From Sphaerisporangium sp040685555 (lineage in GTDB: Bacteria; Actinomycetota; Actinomycetes; Streptosporangiales; Streptosporangiaceae), in assembly GCF_040685555.1 (NCBI RefSeq), contig NZ_JBFBIK010000009.1, positions 48,094-112,093 on the forward strand: a stretch of DNA of 64,000 bases, read 5' to 3'. The translations under genes and the position numbers were made by a program. The first letter of the stretch is position 1; the number at the start of each line of letters is the position of its first letter. The notes below the pieces were generated by a model that did not search any database, was not told the origin of the DNA, and saw only the letters and a program-made list of their open reading frames with translations. Below, in pieces: positions 1 through 8,432 of this stretch.

Positions 1-1
1 G

Positions 2-895
2 GCCTTCCTGTCGTTCTCCAACTTCCTGGACATCGCCCGGGTCGTGGCCATCACCGGCGTCATCGCCGCGGGCATGACCCTGGTCATCATCACCGGCGGC
101 ATCGACCTGTCGGTCGGCTCCACCGTCGGCCTGGTGGGCGCGGTGACCGCCTCGCTGGTGGCGGGATCGGCCAGCAACTCCTCGTTCGTCACCGACTTCA
201 AGCTTCCGGTGCCGCTCGCCGTCCTAGTCGGCCTGGCCGTCGGCGGCGCGATCGGCTTCGTCAACGGCCTGATCATCACCAAGACGCACATCGAGCCGTT
301 CATGGCCACGCTCGGCACCATGATCTTCGTGCGCGGCCTGGTGTACCTGTTCACCGGCGGGTACCCGATCCACTTCGACCCCATGCCGCACGACTTCGCG
401 TTCATCGGACAGGGCGCGCTGTTCGGCATCCCGACGCCGGTCTGGCTGTTCGCGATCGTCGTCGCCGCGCTCTGGTGGGCGTCCCGGCGCATGTCGGTCG
501 GCCGCACCATCTACGCCATCGGCGGCAACCCGGAGGCGGCACGGCTCAGCGGCCTGAAGGTCGACCGGACGAAGATCCTCGTGTACACGCTGCTGGGCCT
601 CCTCGCCGGCCTGGCGGGGATCATCCTGACCTCGCGGCTGGCCAGCGCCGACACCGTCAACGGCGTGGGATACGAGCTGATCGCGATCTCCGGGGTCGTG
701 ATCGGCGGCACCAGCCTGGTCGGCGGCCGGGGCTCGGTCATCGGCAGCCTCATCGGCGTCTTCACCGTCGGGGTCATCCAGAACGCGCTCAACCTGTTCG
801 GCGCCTCGACGCCGATCCAGTACGTCGTCACCGGCCTGGTGCTGCTGCTCGCCATCAGCCTCGACGGCATCGCGCGGCTCCGGAGGCGGACATGA
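2..895 (+). CDS. RbsC-type sugar ABC transporter permease, 5' end outside the window
   Basis: Integral membrane permease of the ribose/xylose/AraH class, which moves a sugar or polyol through the membrane with a periplasmic binding protein and a double ATPase. Translation is open from base 2 with no start of its own, and those first codons already match the family, so the true N-terminus lies outside the window; a GTG at 44 is internal. The hallmark GGIDLSVG follows the first visible helix, and GGTSLVGGRG lies in the cytoplasmic loop that contacts the ATPase. It ends RRRT and is followed 50 bases later by a second permease of the same class. The binding protein and ATPase are presumably upstream of base 1. 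The family is clear; the substrate cannot be read from sequence. Confidence 0.93.
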   Translation, partial: AFLSFSNFLDIARVVAITGVIAAGMTLVIITGGIDLSVGSTVGLVGAVTASLVAGSASNSSFVTDFKLPVPLAVLVGLAVGGAIGFVNGLIITKTHIEPFMATLGTMIFVRGLVYLFTGGYPIHFDPMPHDFAFIGQGALFGIPTPVWLFAIVVAALWWASRRMSVGRTIYAIGGNPEAARLSGLKVDRTKILVYTLLGLLAGLAGIILTSRLASADTVNGVGYELIAISGVVIGGTSLVGGRGSVIGSLIGVFTVGVIQNALNLFGASTPIQYVVTGLVLLLAISLDGIARLRRRT

Positions 896-945
896 GGACG
901 CACAGGTCGCTTCGGTTCGGACGCGCAGAGAGCAGGTTCGGTTAG

Positions 946-2022
946 ATGTCGTCGTTGCCAGCACAGATTCCCGGCCGCCGACGTGGAGCGAGGGCGTCCG
1001 GGGCCTTTCGCGGGCTCCCCGTGCAGGGGCAGCAACTCGCGCTCGTCCTGATGATCGCCCTACTTGCGGCCGGGTTCACCAGCCGGGCGCCGGAGTTCCT
1101 GTCCTTGGACAGCATCGAGAACCTGCTGCGCAGCGCCTCGATGTTCGGCATCGTCGGCCTCGGCATGACGGTCGTCATCATCAGTTGCGGCTCGCTCGGC
1201 GGCATCGACCTGTCGGTGGGCTCGATGATGGCCCTCGGCGGCGCGATCGGCGCCGGCCTCCTCGGCACGGCGTTCACCGCCGCCAACCCGGTCCGGCTGC
1301 CCGCGGTCCTCACCGTGCTCATCGCCCTGCTGGTGACGGCGCTGCTCGGCGCCGCCAGCGGCCTGCTGATATCGCGGCTGAAGCTCGCGCCGTTCGCCGT
1401 CACGCTGGGCATGATGAGCGTGGCCCGTGGCCTGGCCTACCTGATGGTGGCCTTCGCGATCGGAAGCTCGAACACCGCGGGCGTCACGTTCTCCGACCCG
1501 CTGTTCGACTGGTTCGGCCTGACCAACATCGGCCCGGTCCCGGCGGTCACCGTCCTGTTCCTGGTGCTCGCGGTGCTGATCGCGTTCATGCTCAAGGCCA
1601 CCCCGTTCGGGCGCGGCCTGTTCGTGCTGGGCGGCAACGCGGAGAACGCGCGGCTGGCCGGCATCAACGTCCGGCGGACCATCGTGATCGTGTTCGCGAT
1701 CAGCGGGCTGCTCGCCGGGCTCGGCGGGCTCATCCTGACCGGCCGCCTGTCGTCGGCCTCGCCGCTGGCGGCGAACGGCTACGAGCTCGAAGTGATCATG
1801 GTCGCGGTCATCGGCGGCACCAGCCTGTCCGGCGGCCGGGGCTCGATCCTCGGCACCGTTCTCGCCGCGATCCTGGTCAGCGAGATCGACACCGGCCTGG
1901 ACATGATGAACGTGCCCTCGTTCAACCAGTACCTGATCAAGGGCACCATCCTCGTCGTGGCCGTGGTGATGGACAAGGTGTACCAGGCGCGAAGCAATCG
2001 GAAGTTGGTACAGACCGCGTGA
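946..2022 (+). CDS. RbsC-type sugar ABC transporter permease
   Basis: Second permease of the ribose-type family, 358 residues, with about eight to ten hydrophobic segments. It carries GGIDLSVG and GGTSLSGGRG like its neighbour. A short insertion (SCGSL) precedes GGIDLSVG where the family usually reads VIITGG. Residues 1-25 are an Arg-rich cytoplasmic tail. Two different permeases in tandem suggest a heterodimeric channel, as in autoinducer-2 and some xylose or inositol importers. The ATG at 946 has only a weak purine-rich upstream sequence, so coupling to the first permease is likely. A strong hairpin follows the stop. Confidence 0.93.
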   Translation: MSSLPAQIPGRRRGARASGAFRGLPVQGQQLALVLMIALLAAGFTSRAPEFLSLDSIENLLRSASMFGIVGLGMTVVIISCGSLGGIDLSVGSMMALGGAIGAGLLGTAFTAANPVRLPAVLTVLIALLVTALLGAASGLLISRLKLAPFAVTLGMMSVARGLAYLMVAFAIGSSNTAGVTFSDPLFDWFGLTNIGPVPAVTVLFLVLAVLIAFMLKATPFGRGLFVLGGNAENARLAGINVRRTIVIVFAISGLLAGLGGLILTGRLSSASPLAANGYELEVIMVAVIGGTSLSGGRGSILGTVLAAILVSEIDTGLDMMNVPSFNQYLIKGTILVVAVVMDKVYQARSNRKLVQTA

Positions 2023-2027
2023 TGTGC

Positions 2028-2059
2028 GAGCGGGCCGGGGCGAAAGCCCCGGCCCGCTC
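2028..2059 (+). terminator. 14-bp GC-rich hairpin with GAAA loop between permease and oxidoreductase
   Basis: A perfect 14-bp inverted repeat (GAGCGGGCCGGGGC and its complement) encloses the tetraloop GAAA. It starts six bases after the permease stop and ends only 19 bases before the next start codon. There is no T-run afterwards, which is common for actinobacterial terminators. Because no promoter fits between the hairpin and the ribosome binding site, it may instead lower read-through or protect the upstream mRNA end. Confidence 0.75.
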
Positions 2060-2078
2060 CGCTTGAGAGGTGAGCTGC

Positions 2079-3776
2079 ATGCAATACGCAAGGAAACCTG
2101 ACCCGGTCGACGTTCTCATCGTCGGAATGGGCGCCTCGGGCGCGACCGCCGCGAAGGTGCTGTGCAAGGCCGGCCTGAAGGTCGTCGGCCTGGATCGCGG
2201 GCCGTGGCTACGGCCGCGCGAGCACTTCTCCGGCGACGAGATCAAGTTCCTCAACCGGACGTACCTGTGGTCCGACCCCCGGGTCAACCCGCGCACCGTC
2301 CGGACGGAGGAGAACGAGACCGCCGTCCCGACACCGTTCTCGATGGTCCCGCAGATGGTCGGCGGCGGGACGGTGCACTGGGCGGGCTGGCTGCCGCGCC
2401 CGCGCCCGTCCGACTTCCGCATGCGCACGCTGCATGGTGACATCGAGGGCGCCAGCCTCGCCGACTGGCCGATCGGCTACGACGACCTGGAACCGTACCT
2501 GTCCAAGGTGGAGTGGGCCTTCGGCTGCGCGGGCCTGGACGGCGCGGACGCCCACGAGCCGTACCGCAGCAGGCCGTACCCGACCCCGCCGCTGCCGCCG
2601 ACCCGGGCGGGCAAACGGTTCTACGAGGCGTGCGAGAAGCTGGGCATCAACGCGATGCCGATCCCGCAGGCGATCGTCACCAAGCCGTACCGGGGGCGTA
2701 CTCCCTCGAACTGGACGAGCTTCTGGAACGGGTACGGGGACCCCAGCGGCATGCGCTCCTCGACGCTGGACACCTTCGTGCCGGAGGCGCTGGCGACCGG
2801 CAACCTCGAACTGCGGCCGGAGTCCTACGTCCGCGAGGTGACCGTCGGGCCGGACGGCCGGGCCCGTGGTGTGCTGTACATCGACGCCGACGGCCGGGAG
2901 GTCGAGCAGGAGGCCGCGCTGGTCCTGCTGTGCCTGGGGGCCGTGGAGTCGGCGCGGCTCATGCTGCTGTCGAAGTCCCGGCAGCACCCCGACGGCCTCG
3001 CCAACAGCAGCGGGCAGGTCGGGCGCAACGCCACCTTCCACGAGTACCTGTTCGCCGTCGGCCTGTTCAACGACGCGGAACCGCTGTACGGGTTCCCCGG
3101 CAACTACATCAGCGGCGGGTCCTTCCAGTTCTACGAGACCGACCATGACCGCGGGCACATCGGCGGCGCGCTGATCGGCGCCTCACACGTCGGCCAGCCG
3201 ATCAACTGGAACTTCCCGGGACGGCCGCAGTGGGGCGGCGCCGCCAAGGACGCCGACCGCGACTTCTACAACCACGCCATGAAGATCGGGCACACGCTGC
3301 ACGACATGCCCGTGGCCTCCAACCGGGTGGACCTCGACCCCACGGTCAAGGACGCCTGGGGCCTGCCAGTGGCCAGGATCACCCACAAGGCGCACCCCAA
3401 CGACATCCGCCTGGCCAAGTGGCAGGTCGACAAGAACGTGGAGATCCTGCAGGCCGCGGGCGCGTGGAAGACGATCCCGGTGTACCTCGAACGCGGCCGG
3501 GCGAGCGGGAACACCTGCCACCAGCACGGCACGGTACGCATGGGCACCGACCCCGCCACCACCGTCCTCAACGAGTGGTGCCAGGCGCACGACGTCGACA
3601 ATCTCTACGTCCTGGACGGCGCGAGCTTCCCCACGGCGACCGGGGTGAACCCGACGCTCACCATCATGGCCAACGCCTGGCGGTGCGCCGACTACATCGC
3701 GGGCGTCCACGCGAAGGGGCGTACCGAACGTTTGCCGCAGGGGCGCTCCGGCCGGGCCGCGGCGCCGACGAGCTGA
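2079..3776 (+). CDS. GMC-family FAD-dependent oxidoreductase (large subunit)
   Basis: Flavoprotein of about 565 residues that oxidises an alcohol group of a sugar, sugar acid or glycoside. The FAD Rossmann motif GMGASG is at residues 16-21, and the C-terminal catalytic region shows CHQHGTVRMG (about residue 480) and GVNPTLTI (about 524), giving the His/Asn pair of the family. I place the start at ATG 2079, eight bases after GAGAGG; a GTG at 2070 overlaps that site. The next gene encodes a subunit-3-like partner, the arrangement of gluconate 2-dehydrogenase and glucoside 3-dehydrogenase. There is no Tat signal on either subunit, so the complex is probably cytoplasmic. The ABC permeases before it suggest an imported sugar as substrate. 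Confidence 0.88.
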   Translation: MQYARKPDPVDVLIVGMGASGATAAKVLCKAGLKVVGLDRGPWLRPREHFSGDEIKFLNRTYLWSDPRVNPRTVRTEENETAVPTPFSMVPQMVGGGTVHWAGWLPRPRPSDFRMRTLHGDIEGASLADWPIGYDDLEPYLSKVEWAFGCAGLDGADAHEPYRSRPYPTPPLPPTRAGKRFYEACEKLGINAMPIPQAIVTKPYRGRTPSNWTSFWNGYGDPSGMRSSTLDTFVPEALATGNLELRPESYVREVTVGPDGRARGVLYIDADGREVEQEAALVLLCLGAVESARLMLLSKSRQHPDGLANSSGQVGRNATFHEYLFAVGLFNDAEPLYGFPGNYISGGSFQFYETDHDRGHIGGALIGASHVGQPINWNFPGRPQWGGAAKDADRDFYNHAMKIGHTLHDMPVASNRVDLDPTVKDAWGLPVARITHKAHPNDIRLAKWQVDKNVEILQAAGAWKTIPVYLERGRASGNTCHQHGTVRMGTDPATTVLNEWCQAHDVDNLYVLDGASFPTATGVNPTLTIMANAWRCADYIAGVHAKGRTERLPQGRSGRAAAPTS

Positions 3777-3785
3777 GGAGGAGAC

Positions 3786-4490
3786 GTGACATCGATGGCA
3801 GACTGGCCGGTCGTTCCCCCGCCTGCGGATGGGGACTCGGACGAGCGGCTCTTCTTCGACGACCACGAGTGGGACACGATCGAGGCGGCGACCGCGCGCG
3901 TCATCCCGACCGACCACGATCCCGGCGCGCGTGAGGCGGGCGCCGTGCGCTTCATCGACCGGTACCTGTCCGGCATCGACGCCGTGTACGCCGCCGCGGA
4001 CGGCAGCGGGTTCCTGCGGCTGAGCGGCAAGCTCGCCGACGCCTGGCGCGCCCGCATCGCGGACCTGCGGGAGACCTACCGGCAGGGGGTGCGCGACCTG
4101 GACGCGATCGCCCGCGAGCGGTTCGGCGCGGACTTCGTCTCGCTCGGCGACCCGGAGCAGGACGCCGTGCTGGAGCAGGTGTCCGGCCGGCCGAGGCCGG
4201 CACCCGTCGGGCTCACCGGCGAGGACGGCAATCTCACGATCCAGGTGTACGCCTTCGACGACGGGCTGTCGTTCTTCGACGCCCTGGTGGCGCACACCCG
4301 GCAGGGCTTCTACGGCGATCCGGTCTACGGCGGCAACCGCGACCGGGTCGGCTGGCGGGTGATCGGCTTCCCCGGTCCGGAGTCGCTCAAGGACACCATC
4401 GACGGGACGTACAGCGTGCGCGAGTACTACGTACAGGACTATGACTGGGGCCGGCTCATTCCCCACTTGAGAGGAGTGGGCAGGACGTGA
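3786..4490 (+). CDS. Gluconate 2-dehydrogenase subunit 3-like protein
   Basis: Small partner subunit of a GMC dehydrogenase (PF13618-like), 234 residues. Family features visible are FFDDHEWDTIEAATARVIP near the N-terminus, the REAGAVRFIDRYL helix, and a C-terminal FFDALVAHTRQGFYGDP followed by VGWRVIGFPGP. GTG 3786 follows a strong GAGGAGGAG at short spacing; ATG 3795 is an alternative nine bases on. Its start is nine bases after the stop of the GMC gene, so the two are almost certainly co-translated. In known systems this subunit is needed for assembly and activity of the flavoprotein. No signal peptide is seen, unlike the Proteobacterial periplasmic enzymes. Confidence 0.83.
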   Translation: MTSMADWPVVPPPADGDSDERLFFDDHEWDTIEAATARVIPTDHDPGAREAGAVRFIDRYLSGIDAVYAAADGSGFLRLSGKLADAWRARIADLRETYRQGVRDLDAIARERFGADFVSLGDPEQDAVLEQVSGRPRPAPVGLTGEDGNLTIQVYAFDDGLSFFDALVAHTRQGFYGDPVYGGNRDRVGWRVIGFPGPESLKDTIDGTYSVREYYVQDYDWGRLIPHLRGVGRT

Positions 4491-4616
4491 TTCGATCAGC
4501 GTCGGTCCGGTGTGTCGCCGGTTGCGGGCCGTGAGCGCCGCATCGTCTGAGAGGACGGCGAGCCGTTTGATGAACGACAGTCCGCTGTCCGTCGTGCTGC
4601 CCGGCCGGGTGTCGCG

Positions 4617-5645
4617 ATGAAGAAACTGGTACGGCTCAGTGACGTCGCCGCGGCGGCCAACACCAGCGCCAAGACCGCCTCGCGGGTGATCAACGGCGAC
4701 CCGCGGGTGTCCGCGGAGACCCGCCGCCGGGTGCAGGAGGCGGTCGTCCGGCTCGGATACCGTGTCGACCTGCTGGCCAGGTCGCTCCGCCGGGGCGTGG
4801 ACGACACGATCGGCGTGGTCGTGGAGTCGATCGCCGACCCGTTCTTCGCGGCGGTGATCAGCGAGATCGAGCTCGCGGCGCTGCGGCGCGGGCTGAACGT
4901 CATCGTGACCAGCAACAGGCGGCTGCCGAACCGCGAGGTCGCGATCGTGGACGGCCTGCGGCAGCGCCGGGTCGCCGGCATGATCATCACGCCGCACGCC
5001 TCGGACCTGTCGTACCTGGCGTCCACCGAGACGCCGGTGGTGTTCGTGGACCGTCATCCCAGGAACTTCCCGGCGGACGTCGTGACCTTCGACGACCGCG
5101 GCGGCGCACGGACGGCCGTGCGTCACCTGCTCCGCTACGGTCACCGGAGGATCGCCTTCGTCAGCGACGACCTGGAGATCGAGACCTCCCGCGACCGGCA
5201 CGCGGGGTACGTCGACGCGCTGCAGGAGGCCGGCGTCCCCGTGGTGGCCGGGCTGGTGGCGACCGACTGCGCGGACGCCGCCGTGGCCCGGGGGCGCACC
5301 TGCGACTTCCTGGACCTCGACGAGCCGCCGACGGCCATCTTCAGCGCCCGCTCCGAGACGTCGCTGGGGGTGGTGAAGACGCTCCACGACCGCAAGCGCA
5401 CCGACATCGCCATGGTGTCGTTCGGCGACTTCGCGCTGGCGGACGTCCTGTCGCCCGCGATCACGGTGCTTGAGCAGTCCCCCGAGCTGCTCGGACGGCT
5501 GGCGGCGGAACGGCTGTTCGCCCGGTTGGACGGGGACCGCTGCGATCCGATCAACACGGTCATCCCGGTGCGTCTGGTGCCCCGCGGCTCGGGAGAGATC
5601 ATCCTGAGCGAGGACGCGGAGACGGTGGCCGTCGCCGGAGCGTGA
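4617..5645 (+). CDS. LacI-family transcriptional regulator
   Basis: DNA-binding repressor of 342 residues. The helix-turn-helix lies at residues 5-25 (VRLSDVAAAANTSAKTASRV), followed by the hinge helix near LLARSLRRG and a periplasmic-binding-like sugar-sensing domain starting at IGVVVESIADPFFAAV. It stands in the same direction as the permease and oxidoreductase genes and before the amidase gene, so it probably controls one or both groups in response to a sugar or sugar derivative. There is a 126-base gap after the subunit-3 gene, and the start has no strong ribosome binding site. Confidence 0.92.
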   Translation: MKKLVRLSDVAAAANTSAKTASRVINGDPRVSAETRRRVQEAVVRLGYRVDLLARSLRRGVDDTIGVVVESIADPFFAAVISEIELAALRRGLNVIVTSNRRLPNREVAIVDGLRQRRVAGMIITPHASDLSYLASTETPVVFVDRHPRNFPADVVTFDDRGGARTAVRHLLRYGHRRIAFVSDDLEIETSRDRHAGYVDALQEAGVPVVAGLVATDCADAAVARGRTCDFLDLDEPPTAIFSARSETSLGVVKTLHDRKRTDIAMVSFGDFALADVLSPAITVLEQSPELLGRLAAERLFARLDGDRCDPINTVIPVRLVPRGSGEIILSEDAETVAVAGA

Positions 5646-5851
5646 CGACCGCCGGGGCTCGGCGCGGCCGTGGTCCGGTGCCCGAGGCGGCCCGTGGGCG
5701 GGTGGCCCCCGTGCCCGGGGACGCCGCCCGGTGTGGCTCTCGTACCCGCCGCCGGCCGGGGCCGGAAAACAGTGCGGGCTGACCGCTGTTCCTGGCGACC
5801 CTATGGGTTGACCTGCGCGTTTACCGCTATTAGATCCGCCGGGCGATTTGC

Positions 5852-5915
5852 TTGACACGTAACAGGGAGGGTGTTTACGGTTGGGTTCTAATGCTGTGAC
5901 ATCGATTACCTAACC
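5852..5915 (+). promoter_or_regulatory. Possible promoter and inverted repeat before the amidase gene
   Basis: The 450-base gap 5646-6095 contains no convincing gene. It holds a TTGACA hexamer at 5852 and a near-perfect inverted repeat GGTTGGGT (5879-5886) with ACCTAACC (5908-5915), with ATCGAT between the arms. The -10 hexamer at the right spacing is poor (TTACGG). This is the least GC-rich part of the gap and a plausible control site, possibly for the LacI protein encoded just upstream. It is a candidate only. Confidence 0.3.
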
Positions 5916-6095
5916 CCCCGAGCGCCAAGGCAGGGGCGACGCTGCCTTCGTGCGCCGTAATCGGTCGTCATCACCGATCCACGTCATGCTCCGTCCCTGG
6001 TGTGACCCGCACCCCCCGCGCGAGCAAAGACGCTTTTTGTAAGAGAAGTGCCGAGCGGCATCCCGCCGAGGCGCATGAATCAGGAGGAATCGACT

Positions 6096-7181
6096 GTGGT
6101 CGACCCGTACGCAGTGGTTGCGATCTCGCCGCGCATTGTCACGATGAAGAAGCGCGAGGACGCTCTGGAAAGCGCCAAGCGAATCTGTGACTTCATGGAC
6201 CCAGCGGTTCAGGTCGCCGCCACCGAGGGCGCGCCCGTCAAGCTGATCGTTCTGCCGGAGATGGCGATCCAGGGCATGCCCATGGACTTCGCGGCCGGCA
6301 ACCGGGCGGCGCACGAGGCGTTCGCCCTGGACATCCCCGGTCCCGAGACCGAGGTGCTGGCCCAGAAGGCCCGGCAGCTCAACACCTACATCGCGGCCGA
6401 ACTGCTGATGGTGCGCGACCCCGACTTCCCGGGGCACCTGTTCAACGTCGCATTCATCATCAGCCCCGAGGGCGAGGTCGTCTACAAGCGGGCCAAGGCC
6501 ACGAGCGACGCCTACGAGGGCGGCGCGCTCGGTACCACCAACCCGCACGACATCTACGACGAGTGGGTGGAGAAGAAGGGCAACGGCAACGCGCTGGACG
6601 CCATCTTCCCGGTCGCCAAGACCGAGATCGGCAACATCGGCTACATCATCTGCCACGAGGGCGCCTACCCCGAGATCGCCCGTGGCCTGGCGATGAACGG
6701 CGCGGAGATCATCATCCGCTCCACGCTGATCGACCCGCAGGTCAGCCACGGCATGTGGGAGCTGCAGAACCGCGCCCACGCCATGTTCAACCAGGTGTAC
6801 GTCATCTCCCCGAACCTCGGCCCGCAGATGAACGACGACGGGCACATGTACGACCTGTTCGGCGGCCGCTCCATGATCGTGGACAACAAGGGCCGCATCG
6901 TCACCCGGCAGGAGGGCGTGGTTCCGGGCGACTCGTTCATCAGCACGGTCGTCGACGTCGAGGCGCTGCGCCGCAACCGCATGCTCAACGGCGTGACCAA
7001 CTGGTTCAAGGACCTGCGCACCGAGCAGTACGCGGCGATCTACGAGAAGCCGCTCTACGAGAAGAACCAGTACGCCAAGGAACTGCCCCAGGAGGGCTGG
7101 CTCGCCCGCGAGGACGTCCGACGCGCCGGGAACATCGAGAAGCTGGTGGAGCGCGGCATCCTCACGCCTCCCTCGGCCTGA
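6096..7181 (+). CDS. Carbon-nitrogen hydrolase (aliphatic amidase/formamidase-like)
   Basis: Nitrilase-superfamily enzyme, 361 residues, hydrolysing a C-N bond of an amide. The catalytic triad is visible as Glu55 (LPEMAI), Lys131 or Lys134 (YKRAK) and Cys186 (IICHEGAYPE). The YPE after the Cys block resembles the amidase branch (AmiE/AmiF) more than true nitrilases. I chose GTG 6096 because AGGAGG ends eight bases upstream; an earlier ATG at 6075 precedes that site. An amidase among sugar oxidoreductases suggests release of ammonia from an amide-bearing substrate, or a scavenging role. The substrate is not predictable. Confidence 0.85.
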   Translation: MVDPYAVVAISPRIVTMKKREDALESAKRICDFMDPAVQVAATEGAPVKLIVLPEMAIQGMPMDFAAGNRAAHEAFALDIPGPETEVLAQKARQLNTYIAAELLMVRDPDFPGHLFNVAFIISPEGEVVYKRAKATSDAYEGGALGTTNPHDIYDEWVEKKGNGNALDAIFPVAKTEIGNIGYIICHEGAYPEIARGLAMNGAEIIIRSTLIDPQVSHGMWELQNRAHAMFNQVYVISPNLGPQMNDDGHMYDLFGGRSMIVDNKGRIVTRQEGVVPGDSFISTVVDVEALRRNRMLNGVTNWFKDLRTEQYAAIYEKPLYEKNQYAKELPQEGWLAREDVRRAGNIEKLVERGILTPPSA

Positions 7182-7386
7182 TCCCAGCACGCCCGGCGCA
7201 CGGCGGGCCCGTCCGGACCTGACCGCTTCTAAAGGTCTCCGGCTCGGCTCCGCCGCGCGTAGCGGACATCGGCCGGTCGCGGCCGGTCACGTTTCCCGAC
7301 GGTGCCGCTTGGCCCACATCAAGGGCCGAGCGCGCCTTCGGTGGGTCCCAGCCCACCGGTGTGGTCTTCTCAGAGAAAGCACCTAC

Positions 7387-8391
7387 ATGAAGGCAGTCCT
7401 GCTCGAACAAGCCGCCCCGATCGAGGACAAGCCCCTGCGGCTTCGCGAGGTCGCCGATCCCACCCCGTCGGCGACGCAGATTGTCATCAAGGTGACCGCG
7501 TGCGGCGTCTGCCGGTCCAACCTGCACATGGTCGAGGGCGACTGGCTGCCCGGCACCCCGGCCTCGTTCCCCATCATCCCCGGCCACGAGGTCGTGGGCA
7601 CGGTCGCGTCGGTCGGCTCGGCCGTCACCCACCTGGCCGTCGGCGACCGGGTCGGCGTGCAGCCGATCTGGGCGACGTGCGGCGTGTGCGAGTACTGCTT
7701 CTCGGGGCGCGAGCAGCTGTGCCGCAAGCGGCAGATCACCGGCGAGACCCTGAACGGCGGCTACGCCGAGTACATGCTCGCCGAGTCCGCGTACACCTAC
7801 CCGATCCCGGACAACGTCACCGACACCGAGGCGGCGCCGCTGTTCTGCCCCGGCATCACCGCGTACGGCTCGGTGACCAAGGCCGACCTGTCGCCGGGCA
7901 AGAAGGTCGCCGTCCTCGGCGTCGGCGGCGTCGGACACATGGTCATCCAGATGGCCGCCCTCACCGGCGCCGAGGTGTACGCGGTGACCCGCAGCGCCGT
8001 CCACCGGTCCGTAGCCGAGGAGCTGGGCGCGCTGAAGTCCTACAGCCCGAAGGGCGAGGGCGGCAGTTTCGTCGCCGACGCCACGCTGGACGCCGCCATC
8101 GTCTTCGCGCCGTCCGCCGCGTCGGTGGCCGAGGCGATGCGCATCACCAAGCCCGGCGGCCGGATCGTGCTCGGCGTGTCCGAGACCGTCGGCCCGGTCG
8201 ACATCGGCGACGAGAAGACCGTCCTCGGCTCCGTCCTCGGCAACCGCCGGCAGATGCGCGAGGTCCTCGACCTTGCCGCGGCCGGCAAACTGCGCGCCGT
8301 CCACGCCGACTACCCCCTGGCCGAGGCCAACGAGGTACTCGGCCTCCTCAAGTCCGGCCAGATCCGCGCCCGCGCCGTCCTCGTCCCCTGA
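7387..8391 (+). CDS. Zinc-dependent alcohol dehydrogenase
   Basis: Medium-chain dehydrogenase of 334 residues oxidising an alcohol or reducing an aldehyde with NAD(P). Catalytic zinc ligands are Cys42 and His67 with Glu68 (GHE); structural zinc ligands are Cys98, Cys101, Cys104 and Cys112. The cofactor-binding motif GVGGVG follows near residue 178. ATG 7387 has a weak GAGAAAG site upstream. A 205-base gap separates it from the amidase gene, so it may have its own promoter, and only 41 bases separate it from the next oxidoreductase. It probably acts with the following two genes. Confidence 0.9.
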   Translation: MKAVLLEQAAPIEDKPLRLREVADPTPSATQIVIKVTACGVCRSNLHMVEGDWLPGTPASFPIIPGHEVVGTVASVGSAVTHLAVGDRVGVQPIWATCGVCEYCFSGREQLCRKRQITGETLNGGYAEYMLAESAYTYPIPDNVTDTEAAPLFCPGITAYGSVTKADLSPGKKVAVLGVGGVGHMVIQMAALTGAEVYAVTRSAVHRSVAEELGALKSYSPKGEGGSFVADATLDAAIVFAPSAASVAEAMRITKPGGRIVLGVSETVGPVDIGDEKTVLGSVLGNRRQMREVLDLAAAGKLRAVHADYPLAEANEVLGLLKSGQIRARAVLVP

Positions 8392-8432
8392 CCTGTGCGG
8401 TGACCACCCCCGTCACGACAAGGAGTTCCAGC

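Noticed and set aside
3183..5858. A long open frame of almost 900 codons on the minus strand.
   Set aside because: It runs antisense to three well-supported genes. High GC in third positions removes stops from opposite frames, and its translation is Arg/Pro/His-rich without any domain.
7302..8432. Upstream extension of the Gfo/Idh/MocA frame by 377 codons.
   Set aside because: It overlaps the alcohol dehydrogenase gene in another frame, is low in recognisable content, and a good GTG with AAGGAG exists at 8433.
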